Assembly: GCA_002841275.1 (NCBI GenBank)
Contig: PHET01000003.1
Coordinates: 62,001 to 126,000 of the forward strand
Length of the DNA: 64,000 nucleotides
From: Actinobacteria bacterium HGW-Actinobacteria-7
Lineage (GTDB): Bacteria; Actinomycetota; Coriobacteriia; Anaerosomatales; PHET01
Direction: 5' to 3'
Below the pieces are notes generated by a model. That model made no database searches and had not been told where the DNA came from. It saw only the letters and a list, made by a program, of their open reading frames with translations. Position 1 is the stretch's first letter; each line of letters starts with the position of its first letter. The position numbers and the translations under genes were made by a program. Below are positions 9,230-18,401 of this stretch, piece by piece.

Positions 9230-9252
9230 GAACCGGTCCTCTGGGCCGGTTC
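9230..9252 (+). terminator. Probable terminator of the DUF347 gene
   Basis: GAACCGG and CCGGTTC form a 7-bp stem with a loop of nine bases, followed by TTGCATCTTC. It sits 35 bases after the stop. The T-tract is poor, so this is moderate evidence. Confidence 0.55.
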
Positions 9253-9471
9253 TTGCATCTTCGCAACCAGAATCAGAGCCACAGCGTTTGTCATCCTCAT
9301 CAATGCGTCTCGAACTGCCGATGCACAACCTAAGAACGGCACCCCGGGCGGCACCGCATGTGAGCGCCCGCTGTCTCCGAAATTGATGTTGCTGGCAACC
9401 GCACCCAACTGCTTGAAGCGGTCGCTGGTTCAAGCTCGCGAAAGTTGGAACCTGTGGGAATCGATAGGTTC

Positions 9472-11340
9472 ATGTCGGCGGAGGTCGTCGACCAACTGGT
9501 TGATGCGGTGTTCTTGGTGGAGCCCGATGGTTCCGTCTTGGATGCTAGCCCCGCGGCACTGCAACGGTATGGCTACTCGCTCGATGAGATGCTCGCACTC
9601 AACCTTCGCGACCTTCGGGTGCAGCCGGATGGAGCACTTGCGGAGGACAGATACGGCGAGCCCGTCCAGCATGGGGTGATGTTCGAACTGCTTGCGCGGC
9701 GAAGCGACGGTACGTTGTTCCCGGCCGAATGCCGCTCGGTCGCCGTCCAGCTCGATGGCAGGCCAGCAGTTCTCAGCATCGTGAGCGACATCGCCGAACG
9801 CGAGCAGGTGGCCGAGGCGCTTCGTGAGAGTGAGATGCGGCTTCGGCTGCTATTCGATCGAGATCCGGACGGCATCGTGATCCTCGACCCGTCGACGGCC
9901 CGTCTGTTGGAGTTCAACGAGACAGCGCACAAGCAGCTCGGCTACACGCGTGAGGAGTTCGCGCGCCTGATGGTCTCGGATATCGAGGACATGGAGACGC
10001 CTGCAGACACCAGAGAGCGAATCGATTCGGTGTTGCGTGAGAGCCGCGCCGACTTTGACACCCGGCAACGCACGAAGAGCGGTGAGGTCAGGAACGTACG
10101 CGTGACCGCACAGCTCATCGAGGTAGCCGGGCACCCGGTTTACCACTGCATCTGGCGTGATGTAACCGATCAAGTTCGCGAGCGCGCGCAGCTCGACCTG
10201 TCGCTCTCGGTCATCGAGGCAGTGCTCGAGTCGGTCGACAGCGGGGTTCTTGTTGTGAGCGGCGATGGGGAGATCCTCAGGACCAATCGCAAGTTCGCCG
10301 AACTGTGGAACGTTCCCGAGCCGATTCTGGCCTCGGGCGATGACGCAGAGCTGCTTGGATACGTGGTCGACCAACTGTCAGACCCCGAGGAGTTCCTCAG
10401 CACAGTGGCGCGGTTGTACGACGACCCCGGCGGGGCGTTTGACGAACTCAACTTCAAGGACGGCCGAGTCTTCGAGCGTAGTTCGCGCTCCATGCTCGCC
10501 GCAGGCGGACTGACCGGCCGCGTCTGGTCCTTCCGTGACATCACTGAGCGCAAACGGGTCGAAGAGGAGATTCGGCGCTTGAACAACGAACTCGAGGATC
10601 GGGTTCAGGAGCGCACGAGGGAACTCACGGCGATAAACGAGGAACTCGTCGAGGCGAACCGTGCCAAGAGTGACTTCTTGGCATCCATGAGCCATGAACT
10701 GCGCACTCCGCTCAATTCGATAATCGGCTTCTCTGGGATCATGCTCAAAGGACTTTCAGGTCCCTTGAGCGCGGAGCAAGAGCTGCAAATCAGCATGGTC
10801 AGCTCGTCAGGCAAGCGCCTCCTTGCGCTCGTCGACGACATTCTCGACCTCTCAAAGGTCGAATCGGGGCAGAGTGCCGCCGTCGTGGAGGAGTTCGAGA
10901 TACAGCCGATTATCAGTGCCACTGTGGAGATGCTCCGACCTCTTGCAGACGCCAAAGGTATCGGTCTGAAACTTGTTTGCGAACCGGGAATCGAATCCTT
11001 GAGGTCTGATCCGCGCGTTCTGGTTCAGATCATGACCAACCTTCTGGGCAACGCGATCAAGTTCACGGATTCCGGTGAGGTGTCGCTCAGCGTTGTTGCG
11101 GAAGATGGTTTCGTCGTCGTCGTCGCCGTGACCGATACCGGGCGTGGCATTACAGAGGCCGAGTTGCCGCACATCATGGAACGTTTCTATCAGGCGGCAC
11201 CCGTGGCAGAAGCGAAGAATGAAGGCGCAGGTCTCGGGCTAGCCATTTCGTCGCGGCTGGCCGAGTTGATCGGCGCGACGATCGACGTCTCGAGCACGTA
11301 TGGGGCAGGGTCGACGTTCACTCTCCGTGTTCCAATGTAA
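9472..11340 (+). CDS. Orphan cytosolic histidine kinase with three PAS domains
   Basis: The protein has no membrane helices. Three PAS domains span about residues 1-120, 125-245 and 250-375, the first two ending in PAC-like segments (SDIAERE, RDVTDQV, then RDITERK). A coiled coil of about 50 residues follows, then HisKA with SHELRTPLN and a HATPase with NLLGNAIKF, DTGRGI and GAGLGLAIS. ATG 9472 is used; TTG 9445 is an in-frame alternative, and neither has a strong ribosome binding site. No response regulator adjoins it. It closely resembles the kinase at 41978-43852 in its coiled-coil and catalytic part. Confidence 0.9.
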   Translation: MSAEVVDQLVDAVFLVEPDGSVLDASPAALQRYGYSLDEMLALNLRDLRVQPDGALAEDRYGEPVQHGVMFELLARRSDGTLFPAECRSVAVQLDGRPAVLSIVSDIAEREQVAEALRESEMRLRLLFDRDPDGIVILDPSTARLLEFNETAHKQLGYTREEFARLMVSDIEDMETPADTRERIDSVLRESRADFDTRQRTKSGEVRNVRVTAQLIEVAGHPVYHCIWRDVTDQVRERAQLDLSLSVIEAVLESVDSGVLVVSGDGEILRTNRKFAELWNVPEPILASGDDAELLGYVVDQLSDPEEFLSTVARLYDDPGGAFDELNFKDGRVFERSSRSMLAAGGLTGRVWSFRDITERKRVEEEIRRLNNELEDRVQERTRELTAINEELVEANRAKSDFLASMSHELRTPLNSIIGFSGIMLKGLSGPLSAEQELQISMVSSSGKRLLALVDDILDLSKVESGQSAAVVEEFEIQPIISATVEMLRPLADAKGIGLKLVCEPGIESLRSDPRVLVQIMTNLLGNAIKFTDSGEVSLSVVAEDGFVVVVAVTDTGRGITEAELPHIMERFYQAAPVAEAKNEGAGLGLAISSRLAELIGATIDVSSTYGAGSTFTLRVPM

Positions 11341-11422
11341 TCGGAAAACCTTACTGAATTAGTCATGAATGGCATCCAGCTTGCACGTTTATCTCACTAC
11401 CTATGAACAAGAGGTGAGATCG

Positions 11423-12280
11423 ATGGCCAATCGACGATCCGCGAAGATGGTCTTCTCGGCGAAGCCAACAATTGAGGGGGCGGGCGTTCGTTTGCACCGC
11501 GCCTTCGGATTCGGCTCCGAGCGTGACTTCGACCCCTTCTTGATGCTCGATGACTTCCGCTCAGACGAGCCGAGCGATTTCCTTGCAGGCTTCCCTTGGC
11601 ATCCGCATCGGGGAATCGAGACGATCACATACGTTCTGCGTGGCGATGTCGAGCATGGTGACTCGCTGGGCAACTCCGGGGTGATCGGCACCGGCGACGT
11701 GCAGTGGATGACAGCCGGGTCCGGAATCGTCCACCAGGAGATGCCCAAAGGCGACGACGGCCACATGTGGGGGTTCCAGCTCTGGGCCAACCTGCCTGCT
11801 GCCGAGAAGATGTGCGATCCCCGGTATCGCGGGATCACCGACTGCGAGATTCCCACCTACGTTTCGAGCGAAGGCGCGATAGTGCGTGTTGTCGCGGGAG
11901 AGGTCGAAGGAGTCCGGGGGCCGGTCCAAGGGATCGTGATCGATCCGGAGTACTTGGACGTGACGCTGCCGGCCGGTGTTTCGTTCGCGCATCCTACAGA
12001 CCCGGGTCACACCGTGATCGCCTTCTGCATAGAGGGTGAGGCCGACTTCGCCGAAGGCGTCTCTCTGGGCAACCGCGAGGGCGTGCTGTATGCCGCAGGA
12101 GATTGCGTCGAGGTCGAGGCATCGTCTGCACCGGCCAGATTCCTTTTGCTGTCGGGCAAGCCGCTGGGTGAACCGATCGCGTGGCGCGGCCCTATCGTGA
12201 TGAACACCCCGGAGGAGCTACGCACCGCGTTTCGCGAGTACGACCAAGGGACATTCGTGAAGGTCGGAAAACAGCGATAG
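11423..12280 (+). CDS. Pirin family protein
   Basis: The 285-residue product is a bicupin of the pirin family. The N-terminal metal site is intact: H60 and H62 in WHPHRG, H104 and E106 in IVHQE. ATG 11423 is preceded by GAGGTGAG and fits the usual pirin N-terminus; an ATG at 11369 would add an unlikely leader. Pirins are iron-binding cupins, some with quercetinase activity or roles in redox-linked regulation. The gene stands alone between the PAS kinase and a convergent small ORF, so the context gives no further hint. Confidence 0.92.
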   Translation: MANRRSAKMVFSAKPTIEGAGVRLHRAFGFGSERDFDPFLMLDDFRSDEPSDFLAGFPWHPHRGIETITYVLRGDVEHGDSLGNSGVIGTGDVQWMTAGSGIVHQEMPKGDDGHMWGFQLWANLPAAEKMCDPRYRGITDCEIPTYVSSEGAIVRVVAGEVEGVRGPVQGIVIDPEYLDVTLPAGVSFAHPTDPGHTVIAFCIEGEADFAEGVSLGNREGVLYAAGDCVEVEASSAPARFLLLSGKPLGEPIAWRGPIVMNTPEELRTAFREYDQGTFVKVGKQR

Positions 12281-12289
12281 GTGCCCTGT

Positions 12290-12373
12290 CTACTTCCGTC
12301 GACGCCAGCGGTTGATAGCGTAGTTCAGCGCAATCGTGAGAATCAGTGACACTACGATCGACTTCAGCAGCAT
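12290..12373 (-). CDS. 27-residue single-span membrane peptide
   Basis: A short frame encodes a 27-residue peptide: MLLK, a hydrophobic span of about 14 residues, then a strongly basic tail NRWRRRK, which predicts one membrane helix with a cytoplasmic C-terminus. GAGGAG lies eight bases before the ATG, a strong ribosome binding site for a window gene. Its stop is ten bases from the pirin stop (convergent), and its start is five bases downstream of the stop of the GGQ-domain gene on the same strand, so it may be the last gene of the ferredoxin/GGQ operon. Function unknown. Confidence 0.55.
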   Translation of the reverse strand: MLLKSIVVSLILTIALNYAINRWRRRK

Positions 12374-12378
12374 CGTGA

Positions 12379-12753
12379 CTACTCCTCGTGCCCTGGGCGT
12401 TTGCGGGTTGCTTTGGTGCTTGAGCGCAGGGACTTCTCGGCGAGTCTGCGTTCTTTGGCCCCGCGTGAGGGGCGGGTGGCCTTGCGTGGCGGAGGCGGCG
12501 GAGCCATCGACTCCTCGATACGCTCGCGAAGCCGCTTGAGGCAGGTCTCCTTGTTGCGGAGTTGGCTGCGCTCGCGACGGCAGACCACCACGATGCCCGT
12601 GGGGCGGTGCTTGAGCCTAACGGCGGAATCGGTCGTGTTCACGCCTTGGCCGCCGGGTCCTGTGGCGCGGAAGGCCGACACGTCGCACTCACCCAGGAGC
12701 GCCTCAGCGCTCTCGGGAAGCTGGTAGCCCTCGGGGACGGGGAATCGTTTCAT
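12379..12753 (-). CDS. Release-factor-like peptidyl-tRNA hydrolase (GGQ domain protein)
   Basis: The 124-residue protein keeps only the catalytic RF-1 domain: GGQ at residues 34-36 within [11 protein letters not shown], followed by a central conserved Arg/Lys region and a basic tail ([10 protein letters not shown]... to the end) like that of ArfB/YaeJ, which inserts into the mRNA channel. Such proteins release peptides from stalled ribosomes without needing a stop codon. The ATG overlaps the stop of the upstream ferredoxin gene (ATGA), so the two are coupled. It could alternatively be a PrfH-like factor, but its small size favours ArfB-like rescue. Confidence 0.82.
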   Translation of the reverse strand: MKRFPVPEGYQLPESAEALLGECDVSAFRATGPGGQGVNTTDSAVRLKHRPTGIVVVCRRERSQLRNKETCLKRLRERIEESMAPPPPPRKATRPSRGAKERRLAEKSLRSSTKATRKRPGHEE

Positions 12754-12941
12754 TCGCCGATCGAGATCGCGCTGACGGGGCAGCCGTCTGCCGCATCTCG
12801 TACGCACCCATACAGCTCCAAGTCAGGGGAAGTCGTGATCACATGGGAGACCCCGTCCTCACCCAACTCGAACACCTCGGGACACGTGTCTTCGCAGGCA
12901 CCGCAGCCAATGCACAGGTCTTCGTCGACCGTAGGCTTCAT
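12750..12941 (-). CDS. Single-cluster [4Fe-4S] ferredoxin
   Basis: The 63-residue protein has cysteines C10, C13, C16 and C20 with a later C54 followed by Pro, the layout of a monocluster ferredoxin of the Thermotoga/Desulfovibrio type with an additional C46. GGGAGG stands seven bases before the ATG, which decides this start over upstream in-frame codons. It is an electron carrier, plausibly for the 2-oxoacid:ferredoxin oxidoreductase elsewhere in the window. It heads a coupled pair with the GGQ-domain hydrolase. Confidence 0.9.
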   Translation of the reverse strand: MKPTVDEDLCIGCGACEDTCPEVFELGEDGVSHVITTSPDLELYGCVRDAADGCPVSAISIGE

Positions 12942-13160
12942 GGATGAACCTCCCGGTTCAGGGTCTGGTGGCGGCCTCAAAGGCCTCTTGGGAGAGTCTA
13001 CCCATATGGCGGGGGAGATGCGGAGCGCCAAGGGCGCCGCTTGGAGCCGACCGCCGGATTGTGACCGCTTGATGACAGCCCGCTGCGTGACCCGCTGCAG
13101 GAGTAGAATCCCCTCCGGAGTTCGAGAGCGACCTCCGTGGCTCATCGGCATTCGAGAGTG

Positions 13161-15833
13161 ATGGTGGCAGTGGCAAAGAAGCGGATAGCTTGGCGGGTCG
13201 CAATGACCGCAGGCGCGGTCGGCGTGTTCATCGCCGCGATAGCCGCCCTGTTGGTGTTCTTGCGCGCTCTCACCGACTACCAGTGGTTCGCAAGCTTGGG
13301 CCAACAAAGGGTGCTCGTGACGCAGGTCCTATCCGCCGGCGGTCTGCTGTTGGTGGGTTCCCTAGCGTCATTCGCCGTGATCTTCTCATGCGGCCGAGCA
13401 GCACAGGCCGTGCTTGAGCCGGAGGCTCGCTCCCCGCGTCTCGTGCTCTGGTCAGCAGTGGTTCTGTCGGTCGCTACCAATCTGGGACTTGCGAGCCAGT
13501 GGTCGGTGATCAGGCTTGCGCTGGTGCAGGTTCCCTTTGGCGTCTCTGATCCCCAGACCGGGTTTGACGTCGGCTTCTTCGTGTTCACGCTTCCTGCACT
13601 TCAGGTGCTGGCGGGGTGGTTCACGTCTGCGCTCTTCCTGGCGATCGTGTTCGCGGTTGCAGCTGCGCTCATCCCGAGCCGTGCAACCGGTTCGACCCCG
13701 TTGAGTTCTGAGCAGTGGAGCTCGATCCGCGCGATGGTCCAGAGGCTAGCTGCGGTAATGGTGATGGGCGGAGCGGTCGGCTACGTGCTGTCCGTCTTGG
13801 GCCTGAGTCTGTCCAACCGCACCGCCTCGTTCGGGGCGTCCTACACCGATGTGCACGCACAGCTGCCCGCGTACATAGTGATGCTCGTGCTGACCGCGGT
13901 CCTCTCGGTGATCCTGTTCGTCACGGCGAGGTCCAAGCGCCTGAGGGTACCTGTGTTCTCGATCGGCGTCTGGGTCATCTCGGCGTTTCTGATCAGCAGC
14001 TTGTGGCCTGCGATCGTTCAGCAGTACGGGGCCAGCCCCAACGACATCGCGCTTGAGAAACCCTACATCGAGCGCAACATCAAGATGACGCGCGAAGCGT
14101 TCGACCTGTCGGCGGTCCAGGGGCAGCAGTACTCGGTGAGCGACACGTTCACACCCGAGACATCCGCCAAGACACAGGCGGCCTTGGCAGATGCCCGCAT
14201 ATGGACTCCCGAGACGGTCAAGCAGGCGTATTCGCAGCTGCAGACGATCCGTCCCTACTACCGCCTTTCCAAGATCGATACCGACCGCTATGAAGTCAAC
14301 GGCGAGTCGCGCCAGGTGCTCGTCTCAGCGCGCGTGATCGACACGTCGCTGTTGCCCAAGCGCGCCCAGACGTGGGCGAACCGCCATCTGGTCTACACGC
14401 ACGGCTATGGCATGGTGATCAGTGCGTCCAGCGGTGCGAGCGAGCGAGGATTCCCGCTGTTCCTGGTGGGCGATGTGCCGCCGCAGGTCTCCAGTGAAGC
14501 TTCGGGTTCGCCTGCGCTTCAGACCACGCAACCTCGAATCTACTTCGGCCCCGGGATGAGCGACTATGCCATCGTTGACACCGGGGTCGACGAGTTCGAC
14601 TACCCGCAGGGTGAGACGAACGTCAAATGTCGCTATGAGTCCAAGACGGGCATCGCGCTGGACTCTGTGTTCGAGCGGATCGCCTGGGCGTTGAGACTCG
14701 GCTCGAACGAGGTCGTGCTGTCTTCGTACCTGAAGCCCACCAGCAGGCTGCTGTTCAATCGCGACATCAGTGCCCGGGTCCAGCGCATCGCGCCGTGGCT
14801 GCAGTACGACAAGGACCCCTACCCGGCGCTGGTGGACGGCCGGATCACGTGGATCCTCGACGGCTACACGTCAAGTGCCAACTACCCGTACTCTCAGCCA
14901 CTCTCGGATGGCACCAACTACATCCGGGACTCGGTGAAGGTCAGCGTCGATGCCCTCACCGGCGACATGCACTTCTACGCCATCGGCGAAGATCCCATTC
15001 GCGACTCGTGGGCGAAGATCTTCCCCACGGTCCTGACGCCCGCCGATCAGATCCCGGCATCGTTGGCCGAGCACTTCCGCTACCCCAAGCGCATGTTCAG
15101 TGCTCAGACCAGCGTCTATCGGATGTACCACATGACCGACTCGCAGGTCTTCTACAACAAAGAGGACCAGTGGCAGATTCCCGGCAAGGGATCCACGAAG
15201 GTCAAGCCGACCTACCTGATGGTGGACCTGCCGGATTCCAAGAGTGGGCGAGGCTTCTACCTCATGCAGCCCTACTCGCCGGCGAACCGCGACAACATGA
15301 TCGGCTGGATGGCCGCGTCGTGCGATCCGCAGGACTTTGGCAAGCAGACGGTCTATCTCTTGCCCAAGGACCGTGTGATTCTAGGCGCCCAGCAGGTAAC
15401 CGCCCGCATCAACCAGGACCCGATCATCTCTCCGCAGCTCTCGCTGTGGAACCAGCGAGGCAGCCATGTGCTCTTCGGCGACATGCTTGTGCTGCCCGTT
15501 GATGGCACGATCGCCTACGTGCAGCCGCTGTTCCTCCAAGCCGAGAAGAGCGCCGCCACAGAGCTCGTAGGCGTCGTGGTCGTGGCCGGCGAGAGGCTGG
15601 AGATGGCCGGCACCCTGCACGCCGCGCTCGCGAAGGTGTTCGGTCCGGATGCCGGGTCTGCGATGGAAGCGACCACGCCCGCCGACAAGGCCGCAGCGGC
15701 CGTCAAGGTCGATGCGCTGCTTGAGCAGGTTGTCGCGGCGAAGCAGAAGGGCGACTTCGCCGCCTACAGCGCGGGGTTGAAGGCGTTGCAGGGCGCTCTC
15801 GACGAGCTGTTGAGCACCACACAGGCGAAGTGA
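13161..15833 (+). CDS. UPF0182 family large membrane protein
   Basis: The product of about 890 residues has seven N-terminal transmembrane helices (first at about 10-30, last ending near residue 290) and a large extracytoplasmic region of about 580 residues with family motifs such as ERNIKMTREAF and a DYPQGE segment. This matches UPF0182, widespread in actinobacteria and some Firmicutes, of unknown function. Several GTG/ATG codons cluster at the start (13137, 13158, 13161, 13170); ATG 13161 is used without strong support from a ribosome binding site. The C-terminal 40 residues are Ala/Lys-rich and may be a coiled coil. Confidence 0.9.
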   Translation: MVAVAKKRIAWRVAMTAGAVGVFIAAIAALLVFLRALTDYQWFASLGQQRVLVTQVLSAGGLLLVGSLASFAVIFSCGRAAQAVLEPEARSPRLVLWSAVVLSVATNLGLASQWSVIRLALVQVPFGVSDPQTGFDVGFFVFTLPALQVLAGWFTSALFLAIVFAVAAALIPSRATGSTPLSSEQWSSIRAMVQRLAAVMVMGGAVGYVLSVLGLSLSNRTASFGASYTDVHAQLPAYIVMLVLTAVLSVILFVTARSKRLRVPVFSIGVWVISAFLISSLWPAIVQQYGASPNDIALEKPYIERNIKMTREAFDLSAVQGQQYSVSDTFTPETSAKTQAALADARIWTPETVKQAYSQLQTIRPYYRLSKIDTDRYEVNGESRQVLVSARVIDTSLLPKRAQTWANRHLVYTHGYGMVISASSGASERGFPLFLVGDVPPQVSSEASGSPALQTTQPRIYFGPGMSDYAIVDTGVDEFDYPQGETNVKCRYESKTGIALDSVFERIAWALRLGSNEVVLSSYLKPTSRLLFNRDISARVQRIAPWLQYDKDPYPALVDGRITWILDGYTSSANYPYSQPLSDGTNYIRDSVKVSVDALTGDMHFYAIGEDPIRDSWAKIFPTVLTPADQIPASLAEHFRYPKRMFSAQTSVYRMYHMTDSQVFYNKEDQWQIPGKGSTKVKPTYLMVDLPDSKSGRGFYLMQPYSPANRDNMIGWMAASCDPQDFGKQTVYLLPKDRVILGAQQVTARINQDPIISPQLSLWNQRGSHVLFGDMLVLPVDGTIAYVQPLFLQAEKSAATELVGVVVVAGERLEMAGTLHAALAKVFGPDAGSAMEATTPADKAAAAVKVDALLEQVVAAKQKGDFAAYSAGLKALQGALDELLSTTQAK

Positions 15834-15916
15834 CAGCGGGCCGCTCACTCGTTATAGTCTTCACTAACCTGTACCGGTGCTGCATGCACCTATCTACGTC
15901 TCGGAGGTCTGCAACG

Positions 15917-16201
15917 ATGGCCGCAAAGAAGATCGCCGCAATCATCGTCGCCGCGCTTGTCGCTGGTGTCGTCTTGGGTACTCTCGGTGTCGCCAACGCG
16001 GGCGGTACGGTCAGCCTGCCTGGTGCCTCCGCCGAATGTGCCACCTGCCCGGGCGAGACTGGCGCATCTGCCGCCGCCGGCTGCGCGGACTGTACCGAGG
16101 GTCAGGTTTCCGCTCCTGCGGCAGCTCCCGCAGCGGCCCCGGCCGCTCCCGCGGAAGCGTGTGGTATGGCCGCAGGTGCGTGCGCGGACTGCCAGCAGTA
16201 G
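15917..16201 (+). CDS. Small exported Cys-rich protein with CxxC motifs
   Basis: ATG 15917 has GGAGG nine bases upstream and gives a 94-residue protein with an N-terminal signal or anchor (AAIIVAALVAGVVLG...ANA). The mature part has CATC, CADC and a C-terminal CADCQQ, plus a lone Cys in EACGM: seven Cys, mostly in CxxC pairs, spaced by Ala/Pro-rich linkers. This suggests an extracytoplasmic metal-binding or redox polypeptide, or a heme-less relative of small multi-Cys proteins (no CxxCH motif is present). It is monocistronic, with its own terminator. The family is not recognised. Confidence 0.65.
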   Translation: MAAKKIAAIIVAALVAGVVLGTLGVANAGGTVSLPGASAECATCPGETGASAAAGCADCTEGQVSAPAAAPAAAPAAPAEACGMAAGACADCQQ

Positions 16202-16232
16202 TAGGCGCTTGAACACCACATCAGTTGGCTCT

Positions 16233-16256
16233 GAAGGCCGCCGCAAGGCGGCCTTC
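16233..16256 (+). terminator. Terminator of the small Cys-rich gene
   Basis: A perfect 10-bp stem (GAAGGCCGCC / GGCGGCCTTC) closes a GCAA tetraloop 31 bases after the stop. The downstream run GTGTTG is only weakly T-rich. Confidence 0.75.
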
Positions 16257-16336
16257 GTGTTGCGTCCGGTGACGAAATCGTAGACTCTCGGTCGAGAGAG
16301 GCTGATGACCGGAACCGGAGTGCGAAGGGGGCAGGC

Positions 16337-17347
16337 GTGGGCGACATGGTCGTTGGCACGTGTTCCTGGACGGATCGCACGATGGTTGAGCGATGGTACC
16401 CGCGCGGGGTCTCCTCGGCCGAGCAGCGCCTTCGTTACTACGCCGAGAGGTTCGATACCGTCGAGGTCGACTCGGCCTTCTACGCGATTCCAAAGCCCGA
16501 GTATGCGGTGAACTGGGCGCGAAGGACGCCGCCCGGGTTCACCTTCCACGTCAAGGCGTACGGCATGATGACCGGCCACGAGGTGGATGAGCGGGCGCTG
16601 CACCCCGACCTGGCCGATGGCTACGAGTACCGCATCACCCCCAGGGGCCGGGTGCGCGATCCAGATGAGCGCATGGTGGAGCGGGCTTTCGAGCTGTTTG
16701 TCGAGTCGATCTCACCGCTCGTTGAGGCCGGCAAGATGGGCGGCGTGCTCATGCAGTATCCGCCGTGGTTCACTGCCGTCGACCAGGAGCACCGGCACCG
16801 GGCCATGGCGCGGATCGAGCGTGATGCGGCGCTGCTCGCGCCCTTGCCGATGTTCGTGGAGTTCCGCGACTCGAGCTGGGTGAAGGGGCCCAACCTCGAA
16901 CGCACGATGCGGTTCCTCTCGGACCGGGGACTCACCTTCGTCGCCGTGGACGCTCCGCAACTTGCGAGCGGCAAGGTCATGCCTCCCGTCACCGCTGCGA
17001 CGTCCGCCCTGGGCTACGTCCGCTTCCACGGCCGCAACCAGGGCACGTGGAACGCACGCACTGTGAGCGCCGCCGACCGGTTCGACTACCTCTATACGCC
17101 CGAGGAACTCGCGCCGTGGCACGAGCCGCTAGTGGAACTCGCCGAGCAGACAGAGCGCACGTGGGTGATGTTCAACAACTGCAAGTACGACTACGCGCCG
17201 AGAAACGCCCGCGAGATGGCCGAGATTCTGGGCGATGTGGTCGCCCCGCGGGCGGGAGCAGCTGCCACTGGCGAGCCGGTTGCCCAGACCGACCTGGAGC
17301 GCTCCGGACCCGACGTGACGGACGGGCAGCTCGGTCTCGAGTTCTAG
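16337..17347 (+). CDS. DUF72 (YecE-like) protein
   Basis: The 336-residue product is a TIM-barrel-like DUF72 protein. It begins with the family hallmark VGTCSWTD, contains RYYAERFDTVEVDSAFY, PPGFTFHVKAYG, and ends in FNNCKYDYAPRNA, which match the conserved strands of this family. GTG 16337 has AAGGGGG upstream. The family function is not established, though the fold resembles enzymes acting on phosphosugars or nucleic acids. Its stop overlaps the stop of the convergent metallophosphoesterase gene. The last 50 residues are a low-complexity Ala/Gly/Asp tail. Confidence 0.88.
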   Translation: MGDMVVGTCSWTDRTMVERWYPRGVSSAEQRLRYYAERFDTVEVDSAFYAIPKPEYAVNWARRTPPGFTFHVKAYGMMTGHEVDERALHPDLADGYEYRITPRGRVRDPDERMVERAFELFVESISPLVEAGKMGGVLMQYPPWFTAVDQEHRHRAMARIERDAALLAPLPMFVEFRDSSWVKGPNLERTMRFLSDRGLTFVAVDAPQLASGKVMPPVTAATSALGYVRFHGRNQGTWNARTVSAADRFDYLYTPEELAPWHEPLVELAEQTERTWVMFNNCKYDYAPRNAREMAEILGDVVAPRAGAAATGEPVAQTDLERSGPDVTDGQLGLEF

Positions 17348-18249
17348 TGCTGGGCGTCAGCTGGCCCGCGTCTGAGCTCGATCACATGGAACTGGGGCTG
17401 AGCGAAGAAGCGCAGCGGGAGTCCGGTTGTGCCGATACCGCGCGTTACGAGCACGGGAATGCCCTGCTCGGTGCGCCAGCCCCCGCGGTAGCGTTGACCG
17501 TATGCCGAAGGAATGACCGGAGCGTAGAGCCCGAACAGTGTGACCTGGCCGCCGTGTGTGTGGCCGGCGAGGGCGAGGTCGAAGACCCCGTCCGTTGCCG
17601 GAAGCGCCGTTGGGAACGTATCTGGTGTGTGGGCCACGAAGATCGCGAATTCGCTAGGAGAGATGCCGTCCGCAGCGGCGGAGGTGATGTCCGACCCGGC
17701 CCAAGGGTCATCGACAACGGCAACACGGATGTGACCTCCACGGCGTTGGAGGGTGACTGAGCCGTTGACCACGAGCGGGATGTTGGCCGACGCGAATCCG
17801 GCGACCGCGACGTCGCGGCCCTCGCGGATGTCATGGTTGCCCATCGCGGCGACGACTCCACTGGGCGCGACCAGCTTGGCGATTTCGGGGTAGAAGAGCT
17901 TGTCGCCGCCATTCTGGCCGCCCACATAGTCGCCGCCCAGGATCACCACGTCTGGCTTCTCGGCATTCACCCGTGCCACGAGCTTCGCGACGCTTCTGCG
18001 CGAACGGTACGCCGCGCGCCCCGTGTGCACATCGGCCAGAAATACGATGCGCGCTCCGTCGAACCCGGGCGGAACATCGGGGCTGGTGATGACGGTGCGG
18101 TCGACACTGAGGCTATAGGGCTCGGTAAGGCCCCGCGCCAGAAGAATGGCGAGAAGAACCAAGAGCACGATGAGTGCTCGTTTCGCCGGCGAGGTGGGGC
18201 TCCAGCGAACGGTTCTTTGTCTGCGCGGGTTCTGAATCGTAAGTGACAT
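17344..18249 (-). CDS. Membrane-anchored metallophosphoesterase (YaeI/YkuE-like)
   Basis: ATG 18249 gives a 301-residue protein with one N-terminal helix (about 25-42). Calcineurin-like metal motifs are all visible: FLADVHTG, GGDYVGG, GNHD and GHTHGGQ. This is the type 2 periplasmic/extracytoplasmic phosphoesterase layout of YkuE, which in Bacillus is exported and hydrolyses lipid-linked or phosphodiester substrates. An upstream in-frame start at 18315 would add an improbable leader. It converges with the DUF72 gene, sharing stop-codon bases. Confidence 0.88.
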   Translation of the reverse strand: MSLTIQNPRRQRTVRWSPTSPAKRALIVLLVLLAILLARGLTEPYSLSVDRTVITSPDVPPGFDGARIVFLADVHTGRAAYRSRRSVAKLVARVNAEKPDVVILGGDYVGGQNGGDKLFYPEIAKLVAPSGVVAAMGNHDIREGRDVAVAGFASANIPLVVNGSVTLQRRGGHIRVAVVDDPWAGSDITSAAADGISPSEFAIFVAHTPDTFPTALPATDGVFDLALAGHTHGGQVTLFGLYAPVIPSAYGQRYRGGWRTEQGIPVLVTRGIGTTGLPLRFFAQPQFHVIELRRGPADAQH

Positions 18250-18401
18250 GGGTTCAGAGTCGCACGAGACTCGTCTTCGCGGCGCTCTCGTCACCGGCCC
18301 GTAACACGCTATCATCTAACGTGGTTCGACGCTGCAGGAATCGAAACCGGCAACTCCCTTTCGAGCGCCGAGGCCACTCAGAGCACCAGGAAGGCGGCGC
18401 G

